A DNA stretch of 64,000 nucleotides, taken from NCBI RefSeq assembly GCF_018320785.1, contig NC_054868.1:48181874-48245873 (forward strand), given 5' to 3'. Source of the stretch: Cheilinus undulatus (lineage: Eukaryota > Chordata > Actinopteri > Labriformes > Labridae). The notes beneath the pieces were generated by a model that made no database searches, was not told the origin of the DNA, and saw only the letters and a list, made by a program, of their open reading frames with translations. This document shows positions 1 to 11,300 of the stretch, piece after piece; positions within the stretch are counted from its first letter, which is position 1; every line of letters starts with the position of its first letter. Both the position numbers and the translations under genes were made by a program.

Positions 1-69
1 GTAAAATGTTACCTCTAAAGTGCCCTAAAAGTTACAGTGCTACCCGGCAAAGAACAATCTAACTCAGTG

Positions 70-560
70 TTACTCAACCCATCTAAACCAATTAGCCAAA
101 TTGTTGATAAATACATATGCAAGAGCCAAAATCTAAGTGGTGAAAAGTGGCAAGAAAAATGGGTTCAAGGTGGCAAAAGCGGTAAAAATGGGTGAAAAGG
201 GACAACAAAAATGAGTTACAGGTGGCAAAAATGTCCAAAGAGCAGCAAAAATGAGAAAAAATAATGGGGAAAATAAGAATATGGGCAAAATCAGGAAAAA
301 AGGTGGGAAAAATGAGCAGAGAGTGGCAAAACGGGAAAGGGTGGCAATTAATGGCAAAAGGCAGCTTATATAGGTGAAAAGTGGCACAAGAAATGGCAAA
401 AATAAAAAAAAAACTTGATAAAAGAGGCAAAAATGAGATGAGTGGCAAAAAATGGTGAAAAGTGACAAAAGAAGTGACAAAATGGGCTAAAAGCAGTATA
501 AATTGATGTAAATGGCAAAGAAATGAAAAAAGTGGCAAAAAATTACTAGGGCAATAGAAA
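70..560 (+). repeat. GGCAAAAATGG-type degenerate array with shared flank (copy 1)
   Basis: Degenerate short repeats around GTGGCAAAAATGGG/GTGAAAAGTGGC from about 133 to 545. The left flank (TAAACCAATTAGCCAAATTG.. near 84-130) is matched in reverse complement beside the array at 36.5-36.77 kb, so these are copies of one mobile element. Long open frames here are a by-product of the repeat. Confidence 0.8.
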
Positions 561-1321
561 TATACAGAAAAATCTAGGTTGCGATCAAGTTTAACAAATA
601 AAGACGATTGAATAAGTGTTGGAAACAAACGACCTCAGTGTCGAGTGAAGAGTTGTGAAGGGGATTTTGCTTTGGCTTACACCCCCTCTGAAACTTCTTC
701 CTAATCATCTGAACTATAAATTGCAAATTAATTAAATACATTACTTATCAGTTTAAATACGGGCCTGTGAACAGATCTGGAAACCAAGAAGAACCAAACT
801 ATTTCCAGGAAACAACAAGAGGAAAGAAAAAGAAAAGACAGAGCCAGAAAAATCTTGATCAGTGGAGTTTAATCCAGTTTATTTCATACATGAATGCTGG
901 TCTGAAAAACACCATTTTAACTGTGCACTCTACGTAGAGATGGGGTTCAACAGTATTTACTGAATCTTAAACATGTCCTGAATTGAATCCAGCTCCTTTT
1001 GAATCCCTTACTGAACCTTGTAGTTTGGATGGTGACATTCCCAGTTAAAAATAAGCCTTTACGCTTCCTCTCAGAGCCACACTAAGGTTTAGATTGATAT
1101 AGACGACTTTGGGGCTTTCCCTGCTAAACGTGTCACTGTGCTGCTTCAGCTGCAGAAACCACAGAGACTTCAGATAAAAACTCAGAGGAGAATAATGGCT
1201 CTACAGCATGTTATTATGCAGAGACCAGGTGAACTGCAACTTTATCTACATGCAAAATGCATTTAATGTTGCCTGGATGAAAATGTCCCTCTGCAATAGA
1301 TTACAGAAAACAGTCACCCTG
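561..1321. other. no gene seen
   Basis: AT-rich intergenic sequence downstream of camsap3. I see no coding exon, RNA gene or clear repeat. Confidence 0.5.
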
Positions 1322-1705
1322 CACTGCAAAAACTCAAGCCTTACCAATTCTGAGCCAAAATGTCCCATTACTCTGAAATTAGGACACATTCACCAAACAA
1401 GTCCAGATAAACATCTCATATCATGATATCACAATAAAAAAACAAAGGTTTGGACTCATTTCAGATTAAAATAGCTAAATTTACTCAAGTTTCTTTAAAA
1501 ATATAAATAAATAAAAACAAACATTCAAAAATCAAGACCCTGAAATGAATCTCTGCAAACAATTCAGGTTTATTTTTACCTGTCACATTTTGAAATAAGA
1601 TGCTGCTTAGGCTTATCTGATGAAACTGGCTTATTCTAAGTGTAATAAAAATTTTATAGACGAAATAAGACGTCTATGTTTGCTAAGATTTGAGTTTTTG
1701 CAGTG
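1322..1705. mobile_element. 384-bp MITE with 24-bp terminal inverted repeats
   Basis: The left end CACTGCAAAAACTCAAGCCT (1322 on) and the right end, whose reverse complement begins CACTGCAAAAACTCAAATCT (1705 back), form inverted repeats with three mismatches over 24 bases. The interior is AT-rich and non-coding, typical of a miniature DNA transposon. No clear target-site duplication was found. Confidence 0.8.
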
Positions 1706-2649
1706 TCATAAAGCTAGAAAGTGTTTAAAACATCTGAAATATTTTTGCTGAAACAGTAGAAAAAAATATTAGGCAGTGACTTGTAGTTCACCTATGATTC
1801 ATAAGTCTATTTAATGCAAATGTTAAGGAAGCTTTTTTATTTGAACATCAGAAGTTAAGGCAATGCAGCCTTTAGGGATTCAGGTAACAATCTTGTAAGG
1901 TCGGCGTGTGTTTGTGTGCGTCACTGTTTTTCTGTAGAGCCAGAAATGAGTACAGAAAGTACTGACAAGCATACATAACAGTCCTGAAAGTTTGACAGAA
2001 TCTTCAAGGTGAGCTTCATGTTTGAACTCAGACTTTACCCAGAACTTTCCTGTCAGATCCCCAGTAAAATTCCTCATAAAGTCAGAGAAAGTCAAAGTGT
2101 GACTGGGGCAGAGAATATCAAGGGAAACTAGAGCAGAGAAGCAAAGAGGGGTTATGATGGTGACCAATGATCAGTGTGATGGTTGTTCATGTAATGAAGC
2201 TGCTCCAAACTCTTTTCTGCTCACCAGTTTGTTTTTTCTGCTTGTTTTGATACTGTAAACAGGTCCAATTACACATTACATTAATCAGGGCTGCTACACA
2301 TGCTTTAAAATCAAATACAAGACTAATAAAAGTCTTGTATTTGACTTATTTAACACCAAACCAAAGAAAATGTATTTTTTAATAGGATTTGTGCACCATG
2401 TAGCATTGATGCTTTTTGGACTTTCCTGCAATCCATTCCTAGTCAATTTTATCCTTCCCTTTTCCTTTTTAATTGTGATTTGTGGCTAATGCTGCTTCAA
2501 ATGTCATGAATAAAAAGCAAATCAACAAAAAAAAGAGTATTATAAAATGTATATAATGCTCACCAGTGTAGATAATAAAAAGTTCTCAGAAATGCCTCAA
2601 TCAAAAGTAAAATTAAGGACCTCTCAATAGTAAAAATAAGCCTTTTTTA
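1706..2649. other. no gene seen
   Basis: AT-rich intergenic sequence. A 95-codon minus-strand frame (1880-2167) has no recognisable motif and is treated as chance. Confidence 0.5.
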
Positions 2650-3571
2650 GGGCTGTCAAGATTAATCACATTAATTGCAATTCACCAAGGTCAATAATAA
2701 ATGCTTTGTTTTTATGTCACAGTAAATTGCATGATTTATTGCCCCTTTCACCTAGGGCGGGGCATCAATCGCAAATTAGATTAAATCCCAATATGGCCTG
2801 CTGAAATTTACAAATCACGAAAGTAGCAAAATATTTCTTCATACTTTTTTTGCAGCAAAGATTTTATGCACATTATGCAACATTCAAGTTTTTTTTCATC
2901 TAAAAATCCCTGTTTAACCAATGAATATGTTTTTATTATTTTAAATGGGATTGGCATAAAAATTATATTCCTCTTGAATACAGCAGTTGATGTCAAATTT
3001 GCAAAATGATTGTTTTAAATCGTTTTACCCCGGTATATTCTATCTGATATTGTGTAGATTATAATTTAGAATATGCATTTCTTGTCTTTATTGAAAAATA
3101 TATAAGATGAGGAACCTAAAAATAATTGCGTATTAAATTGCAGTTACAATATTGGGGAAAAATAATTGCAATTTGATTATTTTTCACGAATCGTTCAGCC
3201 CTACTTTCACATTTTGGTCAAGCTACACAAGCATTTTCCTGCAGCCACAGTGACGTAGAATAAATCCACCACTGCTCCTTAGTGTGTCATTTCAGTGAAC
3301 AGGTCAAAAGTCATCTGCACTTTCTGTCATCAAACATTCACCTTTTTACTTTTTCAGCCCATAACAAGTTCCTTTTTCTTTAATCTCCTTGCAACAGCAG
3401 GTCTGTATCCAAACATGAAGTCAATAACCCTCAGTGGAAAAATCCAAAATGACAAAAAAAAGGTTATGAATGCAAAATAGTGTAATTTAAAAATGCTTTT
3501 AAAATGATCAGATTAATCACAATTAACTACAGAAAATTTGTGATTTGAAAATGTAATCCTTTGACAGCCCT
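2650..3571. mobile_element. nested non-autonomous DNA transposons
   Basis: The outer element is bounded by exact inverted AGGGCTGTCAA (2650) and TTGACAGCCCT (to about 3571), with ATTAATCACATTAATTGC just inside. This is the AGGGCTGTCAA..ATTAATC type common in fish. A second element lies inside; its right end reads CACGAATCGTTCAGCCCTA near 3186-3204. No transposase is visible. Confidence 0.75.
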
Positions 3572-3597
3572 TTTTTTTTGAGACACTGTAAGACCTT
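3572..3597. other. boundary between transposon and 3' flank
   Basis: T-rich junction immediately right of the AGGGCTGTCAA element. Nothing else is seen. Confidence 0.3.
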
Positions 3598-4976
3598 TTT
3601 ATTTAAAATATCATATGTAGGATTTTAAAGAGGTTTTAAGGATGTGCAGGAACCCTGATTAATACCAAAAACATTTAAATTTTCAGGAGTGCATGTGTAC
3701 AGAAGACCATAAATAAAAGATTCAATAAGGGACTCAGTAGGGAATTTAGTGGTTGGTTTACAAGCTTGAATATGGAACTAAAACTGAACCCCACTCCTAA
3801 TTTCGTGCAACAAACTCAGACATACTAAATGTAATCTTATGACACACATTATCCTCCATATGCAGAAAGCCTAATGATGACTGCTGTCATCTGATGCTCA
3901 AACATAAAGTCACGTTTCCTAGTAGTTTGATTAAACCTCACCTCTCCACTGTGACAGTGTTTAGAAATAAGCTTATACCAGGTACAGTAAACAACCATTC
4001 ATGCTGTGGTGATCATCTCTCTGGAAACCACTGACACAGACCTTAGACGCTCACCTCTATGCTCTTACAGCTTATGGCTGACTTTAGTTTTGGTTTTGGA
4101 CGTTTAAGGAAGAGCACGTTGGCTCCAAATGTCACTCACTGCTAAATCCCTCCTCTTACAGCAGCTTCCTGATCTTCATGGTTCTTCATGCTCGCTTGTT
4201 TTGGATCCACTCAGAGAAAGGCGTGTTTTTTTTTTTTCTTCTTTATCTTTCTTTAGCAAAACAAATGTGCTTAAGACTACCAATCGGCAAGTTGTTGGCA
4301 GAATTCAACTTGAATGCCATGCAAGTTTAAAGTCCTGCAGTTACTATAACATGAAAAGGCTTTTTCTCTTCTGTTTGGGTGAAAGTATAAAACGTACGAC
4401 TTGACTTGGGGCCCTCGGTCCTCAGAACCAGAGTGGGAACAGACAGAAATCATGTGTCTTTTTAAGAGTTCTTCAACTTAGCATTTTCTCTAAAAAGAAA
4501 AAGGCATTTTGAGTTTGTACTTTAAAGAATGAAAGTATACATATTGAGACTTTTTAAAAGTAACTCCGTCTTGTGCCATTAACCTTACATTTATAAAACC
4601 TTCATCTGCACACTCCGGGTATGAGTGTGTCTTTGTTTGGAAAAGAAAACTGTGCCGTTAACCTTTTCATGCACATTAGAGGGGGTACAAATATTCTTAA
4701 TTTTTTTATATTTGTAGTAAAATCCACGGGTGAGAGGTAAGGTGTATATGTGCACACGTTAAACTTCAGCGTGCACATAACCGCTGTTCTGTTTTCATCA
4801 TAACTATAGTGTTTTCTTAATGATCTGGTTCTGTTTCACATAAAAACGTCTGCTTTAGTTCTTCTTACTTTCCTGATCCTCCCTCCTACTGTTTGTCATG
4901 TCTGACAGAAGCTGTCACTATAATTACAGTATAAAGTGTTTTTTTTTTTACTCTATCGTGGTCATGTTGGATGCTT
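3598..4976 (-). other. camsap3 3' flank, likely 3' UTR
   Basis: No coding signal is seen after the camsap3 stop. The sequence is AT-rich. The first canonical AATAAA I find on the minus strand is at 3603-3598, just outside a transposon ending at 3571, so the 3' UTR could be about 1.4 kb. A variant poly(A) signal nearer the stop cannot be excluded. Confidence 0.35.
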
Positions 4977-5306
4977 TCATTTGGAAACTACTGCTTTCTT
5001 AGTGATGCTCGCTCTCCTGCTCCCTCCTCCTCCTCCTCCGCTTCCTCCCTGCCAAAGGTGGCTGGGGATGGTGAAGGCATCCACACTCATGCCCATGGTT
5101 TTGGAGGGGATGGCGCTGAACTGCTTTCTGTCTGAGCTGTATTTGTAGATGGACTCAACCTGGGCGGAGCTAATTGTCCGTGGGCCTACGCCGGCCAAAC
5201 GTACGAGCTCCTGGGAGTCAGAGTTCATGGTGTAAACGCCTCTGAACTGGCAGTTCGAGTCACGGAAGAGGATGAGGAAGTGGTTGGCAGGACTCTTCTC
5301 CATTTC
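4977..5306 (-). CDS. camsap3: camsap3 exon 17 (CKK domain, stop codon)
   Basis: Acceptor TTTTTTTAG. Encodes EMEKSPANHFLILFRDSNCQ, VRLAGVGPRTISSAQVESIY, KYSSDRKQFSAIPSKTMGMS and VDAFTIPSHLWQ, the rest of CKK. The tail after HLWQ is GGSGGGGGGSRRASITKKAVVSK with a TGA at 4979-4977; human CAMSAP3 has a different basic tail (PTTPKKGGGTPK). The Gly run comes from a TCC/TCC-type triplet repeat on the plus strand. Confidence 0.97.
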   Translation of the reverse strand, partial: EMEKSPANHFLILFRDSNCQFRGVYTMNSDSQELVRLAGVGPRTISSAQVESIYKYSSDRKQFSAIPSKTMGMSVDAFTIPSHLWQGGSGGGGGGSRRASITKKAVVSK

Positions 5307-8300
5307 CTAAAAAAATGGAGGTGGTGTAAAAACAGACAAAGGCAAGTTATCATTATTTTGGTTTTAACGTGCTAGTTTGGTGCCTAAATGCACAAGTAAG
5401 ATTGCACTTTTAACTTAATTTTCAAAACAGCAAATAAGTTGGCTTGTATTTGAGTTTTAGGGAAAATCTACCTCAACTATCTTGGTTTTCTGAGTCTCGT
5501 TGACTTTTCCAGCCAGGCAGCAGCGGGAGAGAGCGTTGTGAATGATGAATTTGTTGGACTTGAAGCTTGGTTCTTTGAAGAGCTTTGGACCTGCAAATAC
5601 AAACACATGCACATGTTTTTATTCTAACAAATATCTGGTTTTAAAGAATCAAAACGTAGAATTTCTGCACTGGAGTATCGATATTAATTTGGAAAGTGAC
5701 CATTCCTGTGTTTTGTATATTCAGAGGTCTTTCCTAAAGTTTTCAAAGATAGAAAACAAACATCTTAATTTTCATAATTGTACCTGGACCAGTACTTTCA
5801 TGGAGGCTGCCACAGATTGTGAGTTCAACCGCCCAGACTCACCTCTGTACCACTCAGCATTTCCAGCAAGTTAAGACCAGCAATCCTCAGTGCCACACAC
5901 CTCAGAGGCATCTTTCTCAATACTTTTCTAGTTTTGAACTGAGCACTTTTCAATGAAACATCCCACAAGAATGCATATTTACTACACATAAAACCAAAGT
6001 TTTGTATTCACTCATAAATTTCTCATAATGAGGAAGAAATGTACTAAAAGTGCACTTCCACATTCATGCTAGAAGCGGTCTGAGGATTCACATACGGTCT
6101 AGCTGCTGGCACACGTATGCATTCCCTTATTATGAGAAATGTATGAAAGAAAACAAAACAGTAGTTTTCTGTTTAGTAATTACATTTTATGTCTGTATGT
6201 TTAGCTAGCTAGCTAGCTAGCAGGGGTGAAAAGTAACTAATTACATTTACTGAAATTACTGTAGTTGAGTATCTTTTTTGGGTACATTTTGAAATTAGTA
6301 CTTTTACTTCTAATTACATAAGTTTTAACCAGAGTAACTGTACTTTAACTGGAGTACAATTTTCAACCGATATTTTGGATATTTAATTGGGCTGTAACAG
6401 TTGTAAATACTGTCTGTTGGTGAAGTTTTTGTCTAGACTTACAGGCAATAGCAGCTGAAGCCTTTTTTCTTTATTTATTATCATCATTAACATGTAAAAG
6501 TGTGTTTTAAAGTCTGGAATTTGTTTACTTTTTTGTCCTTCACCTTTAAATTGTGTGTAAAAAGGACCAAAGGTTTAGGTCTAAAATGTTTGAATTTCCG
6601 TATCGGCTAAACTTCTTTTGCAAATATCAGCATTTTATCAGCAAAAACCCAGTATCCCAAAATTGACAGAACAATTATGCATCACATCCCCAAACAGCTG
6701 CTGTGTTTTACATTATATTAAGCGGTGACTTTAACTGGAAAACCTGGTTGTAAATCCATAATCTCTTGTTGTTTTTGCCAAGGAGGAAAGTTCACATTCT
6801 ACTGTACAACTCCTCAGGAGCTATTCAGTACTCAGAATTCAAATTAAATACTCTTTACTTGTACATGAATAGATTTATAGACCAGTACTTTAACTTAAGT
6901 TATTTCTTATTAGAGTAACTGTACTTTTACTTCAGTACAATAGGTGTGTACTTTTCCCCAGGTGGGGGAATTTTATATACTGTGTGTTTATGTTGTAATG
7001 CTGAGTTCCAGATTTGTTTTCAAAGAATCTGACAAATCTATTTAATTTCTCTTCATTATAATTGATCAGCGACTGAAGAATTGATGTAAAGCAAAATTGG
7101 AAAAAGGCAAAAAAACCATAATCAAAACGATGATATCAATAACAAAGGTGCTCTCTATGGAAACAGTAAACATTAGCTTGTAACCAGGTCCTAGCTAACA
7201 TAGCAGTGTAATAGCGTCAGATGCCAACGTAGAGCTCAACAGTGACTGGACGCTTTTTGGGAGGACCTGGCACTGGAATTAAATTCCAAATTCAAGGGGC
7301 GCAGGTGGCCGAGTGGTTAAGGCACACCCCATGCACGTGGACGGCCGGGGTTCGAATCTGGCCTGAGGCCATTTACCGCATGTCTCTCCCCTGCTCTTGT
7401 CCCTGTTTCTGACTCTATCCACTATCCTCCTCTATCAAATAAAGGCACAAAAATGCACAAAATAAAACTTAAAAAAAAAATTCCAAATTCAAATCCTCCA
7501 CTGACATTCCAGAAAATCTTTATATTAAAACACGTAATTACGGGCTTTGTAATCAATTCATCATGACTAGGTGCATGTATAAATAACACTGATAGCACAC
7601 CCTGAGTTCTGTGTTACTGTACCTGTGTATTCTGGGGCAGGTGATGTTCCATTGGAACCAGTCTCCCAGTCCTTATCTCCGTTCTGAGTGGCCAGTCTGC
7701 TCGGTGTCACACATCCTGAGGGTGAATCAGGACGGCTGAAGGAGGAAAAACAAAATATTAAAAAACAACAGTGAGAGAGCAGAGTGTGTCCTCCGACTTC
7801 AGAGAAGTGTGAGTGCTTAGAGATGTTTGTGTCTGTGAACAACTTTATGGATGCACATTTATGATGTTGAAACTTTCTCTTCATCTGTCTTCATATTATT
7901 TGCACAATTTTAACACAAGTACTGTAAATGTGTCTGTCTACTGTTCTGTTACAGCTGCATCCTTTGTTATCATGTTTATCTTAGCATCATTTGAACTCCT
8001 CAGCAATGCACAATTTTCTTCAGTAGGCTTGAATCTATTGGGCTAAAGTCATGAAGCAAAGTGAAGCAGAGTCAAATTCCCTGTATGCTAAAAGCAGTTT
8101 GGCGCCCCTTGAAGGTTCCTGAGAGCAACTGCACTGTCATAAACACACACTTAAGTGCTGATGCTATGTTACCACATTTAACATTCAGCCTGTCATATAA
8201 TCTATGTGTGAAACCAATATTTAGGACTGCAACCATTAGTGATTGAACATTTCTTCAGGCCACATTCAGCAGTTATTTTAAAAGTACTATACCTTCAAAT

Positions 8301-11300
8301 TTTCTAAAGTTCATGTGGAGCACCAATCAAAACTTAGTCATTTTGATTCATCAACCAAAATCTGAGGTTTCTAATGCAATCTAGATGTGTCTTTCAGTTG
8401 CAGAGATTTTTGGAGCAAATTTCACAGCATGTTTTTCTCTAAAGTAAAAAAAAGGCAAGTAATGGTGTCTCTAAAGACAGCAGGAGGTTCATATTTAAGC
8501 CCAATGCATCTTTGTACCTTTGGGGTTTCTTCGTGGTCTCAGCTGATGGCTTTCCTGGCTCCTCTGTTGCTGCCAGGTTGAGGGAGGAGTGAGAGTAGAC
8601 TTTGGTCAGCTTAGAGCCTGAAGAGACAAATAAAGAAACATCAGAATGACTTAAATCTTTAAAAGCCATCACTTAACTGGCTGGTATACACATTTACCTG
8701 ATGTTCCTTTAGCAGGACTGAGTGACAGCTTCGTCTCCTCCCTGGTCATGCTGCGAGGCCTTGATCGGGTTTTCTTGGTGGAAGATTTTCCTTGAGTGGC
8801 TGATTTCTGATGAAGAACTTTGTCCAGGTCCTCCATGATCCTGAGTTGCTGCCGCCGTGCGTACTCCCCTTTAGTGAAGTCACCTCGACGGGCTGGCGTG
8901 GCAGGAGGGGTGAGTGATGGTGAGGTTGTGCCTGCAGGAGGTGTACTGGAGGGAGATGCCATTCTTTTGTCTGAGGATGACGGCCTGAGAAGCAGAAAAA
9001 AAGTTTCTTTTACATGGGCCAATCCCAGCTTTGAATGAACTTGTGAGAGAACTCAGAGGATAGGAAAGTGTGGATGTGAAGAATGAAGTCAATCTGCTTT
9101 CTGCAGCAGTATTGATACATTTTTTGTATATTTACCTCTCTAGCTCATGCCACTGTCTCCTCCTCTTCATCTCCTCGGTTCTCTTCTGCTGTTTCTCCAA
9201 CAGAACTGCTCTACGCTGGGCCATCTCTCCCTCACTGTGGCCATCCTCCTACAACCAAAATATAGAACCATGGTTTTATAGATGAAATGTTCATGCAAAC
9301 AAAGCAATGGGAAATTAAATTAATGCAGAAGTACAAAAAACTGCAGTTCCATAATTTTTCCCTTGAGGCAAGCTGCAGAGGATTCACTTATGCCCCGTGT
9401 TAAAATGACCCTTTTTACAGCAGAAATAAACCTGTTTACAGCCAGGGCAGATTCCAATTTGGCTTGAATAGCTCATGTCTTTTTGGCACACATCCATGTT
9501 GATATTATGGCTAGGAGGGGCGTGGTTGGCTATCACGATTGCAGCCCCCATTAACTGGTGTCAGCAGTATGCTACAGAAACCAATGGATGACGTTGCTCA
9601 GGGATTTTACAAGCAGTTGGAGAAAGTCAAAATATTGTTTTATTCTGAAAAAAAAAACAGTTTTAAAAGCCATGTAAACATGTTAGCCTTAGACTTTACC
9701 ATAAGCTTTGGGGAACAATTATTCATGTTTTTGTTTTCCATCTTAAAACTAATAAGCCGCTGCAACCAAAACTGATCCCAACAGTAACTATTTAAAGGGT
9801 GGCCAACTAGGGGTCAGGGGGTCAAATGCAACTCCCAAATGCACTAGGGGGCACTCACATACCGACACCACGGGTGTGTGGAAATAGCTGGGTCCAAGCT
9901 AGGACTGTCATTAAGTAAAAAATAATGAGCAGGTTACACTGTGTGTATGAGGTAGTACTGGCTGTTAACACTAAGTTAGCAAGATGCTAGCTTGTAGATG
10001 TGATCAGGGCAAGACTGATATTTATCATTCATAAATTCAAAGAAGATTGGACACGGTATGTTAGAAGTGTGACTGGCTTGTTAGAGTGGATGGCGCCAAA
10101 GCAAATCATGAAATTAACATTTAAATGTGTAAAGGGGCAGACCTTGATCACTGATGTGAATTATGAATGATGTCAGATGAGAGTGATGCCAACTTCCTGT
10201 GGAATTGGCGAGATATCTTTTGCTATTACCGAAAATGCCTTATTTTGAAATTGAGATGAAACTGTTGGACTTCCTGTAGAGATTTGGGCAAGAGAATTTT
10301 TTGTAGGTTTCATAATTATCCCTGTGGGGCCCTTGTGCAATGGACTTGCAAAATTCCAATATCAGTCAAAAGTTTAATAACTTTATGGAAGGTTTTTGGG
10401 ACTTTTTAGTCCCGTCAAGGCCCCCAAACCAAGCTACAAAGGGCCAAAATAATTTCATCTAACAACGCCTGCAGATTCAATAGGGTCCTCACTCCGAGGT
10501 CGGTGCTAGGGTCCTAATAAATGGTAAACATGAAAAAAAAAAAGTGACAAAATCTGCAATTAAAACATATAAACCTGAAATATTTCCATGTCAATTTTGA
10601 TTACTAGTATGTTTGAACTCTGTTTGAATAAACCATAGATATAACTGACAATTACATGTCTGTAAAATCTTTTTTTATATGCATTAATAAATGCAACTGT
10701 AAAAACAAGACTATTTGGCATAACTAAAATGTACAAGAACAACAAGTTAATCCTCTGTTGACTGCATTGAAAAGTTGCTTAAACTGGCTTAATGCTGTAT
10801 TTAATTAAGCACTACTGTTAGTATTTGGGGTTAAAAATAAAATTGTTAGAATGATACTTTATTCTGAAGACAGCTATATGTTTGGTCCTGTTGTTAAACT
10901 AGTTATTATACTTGTTAAATTGAGAGTTTTATACATTTTGTAACAACTGGCCTTTCAATAGTGAGTTTAAAATTAATGTGGCCATTGGTTGGGACCCCCC
11001 AGGGGGCATGTCAAAGATCTTAGGGGGTCACGAGGCTTTGTCTGCTCTGAGGCTGCCAAAATTAGATTTTCAAATATTGATTAAACCATGATAAAGCAGT
11101 TATTAAGTAGTTTATACAAAGATCTTTTGATAAGAAAAGCATGCATAGGCCTTGTTTGGGATTTTATCAGTAAAACAAATCTAAGTTGATTTTTGACACA
11201 CATGTAGGGGGGTGGGCCCAAAACAAAATGATTGGGAAACACCACTTTAGATGATCACATTTGCGCATCCTTGAACTAGCAAAAAAGGGCATGCCTACAT

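Noticed and set aside
92..628. 178-codon minus-strand ORF, hydrophobic
   Set aside because: It is the reverse strand of the GGCAAAAATGG array; Phe/His/Leu periodicity follows the repeat, with no domain.
7296..7370. Possible tRNA-Leu/Ser gene
   Set aside because: A and B boxes are present, but the copy has a non-tRNA body, an A-rich tail and target-site duplications, so it is a SINE.
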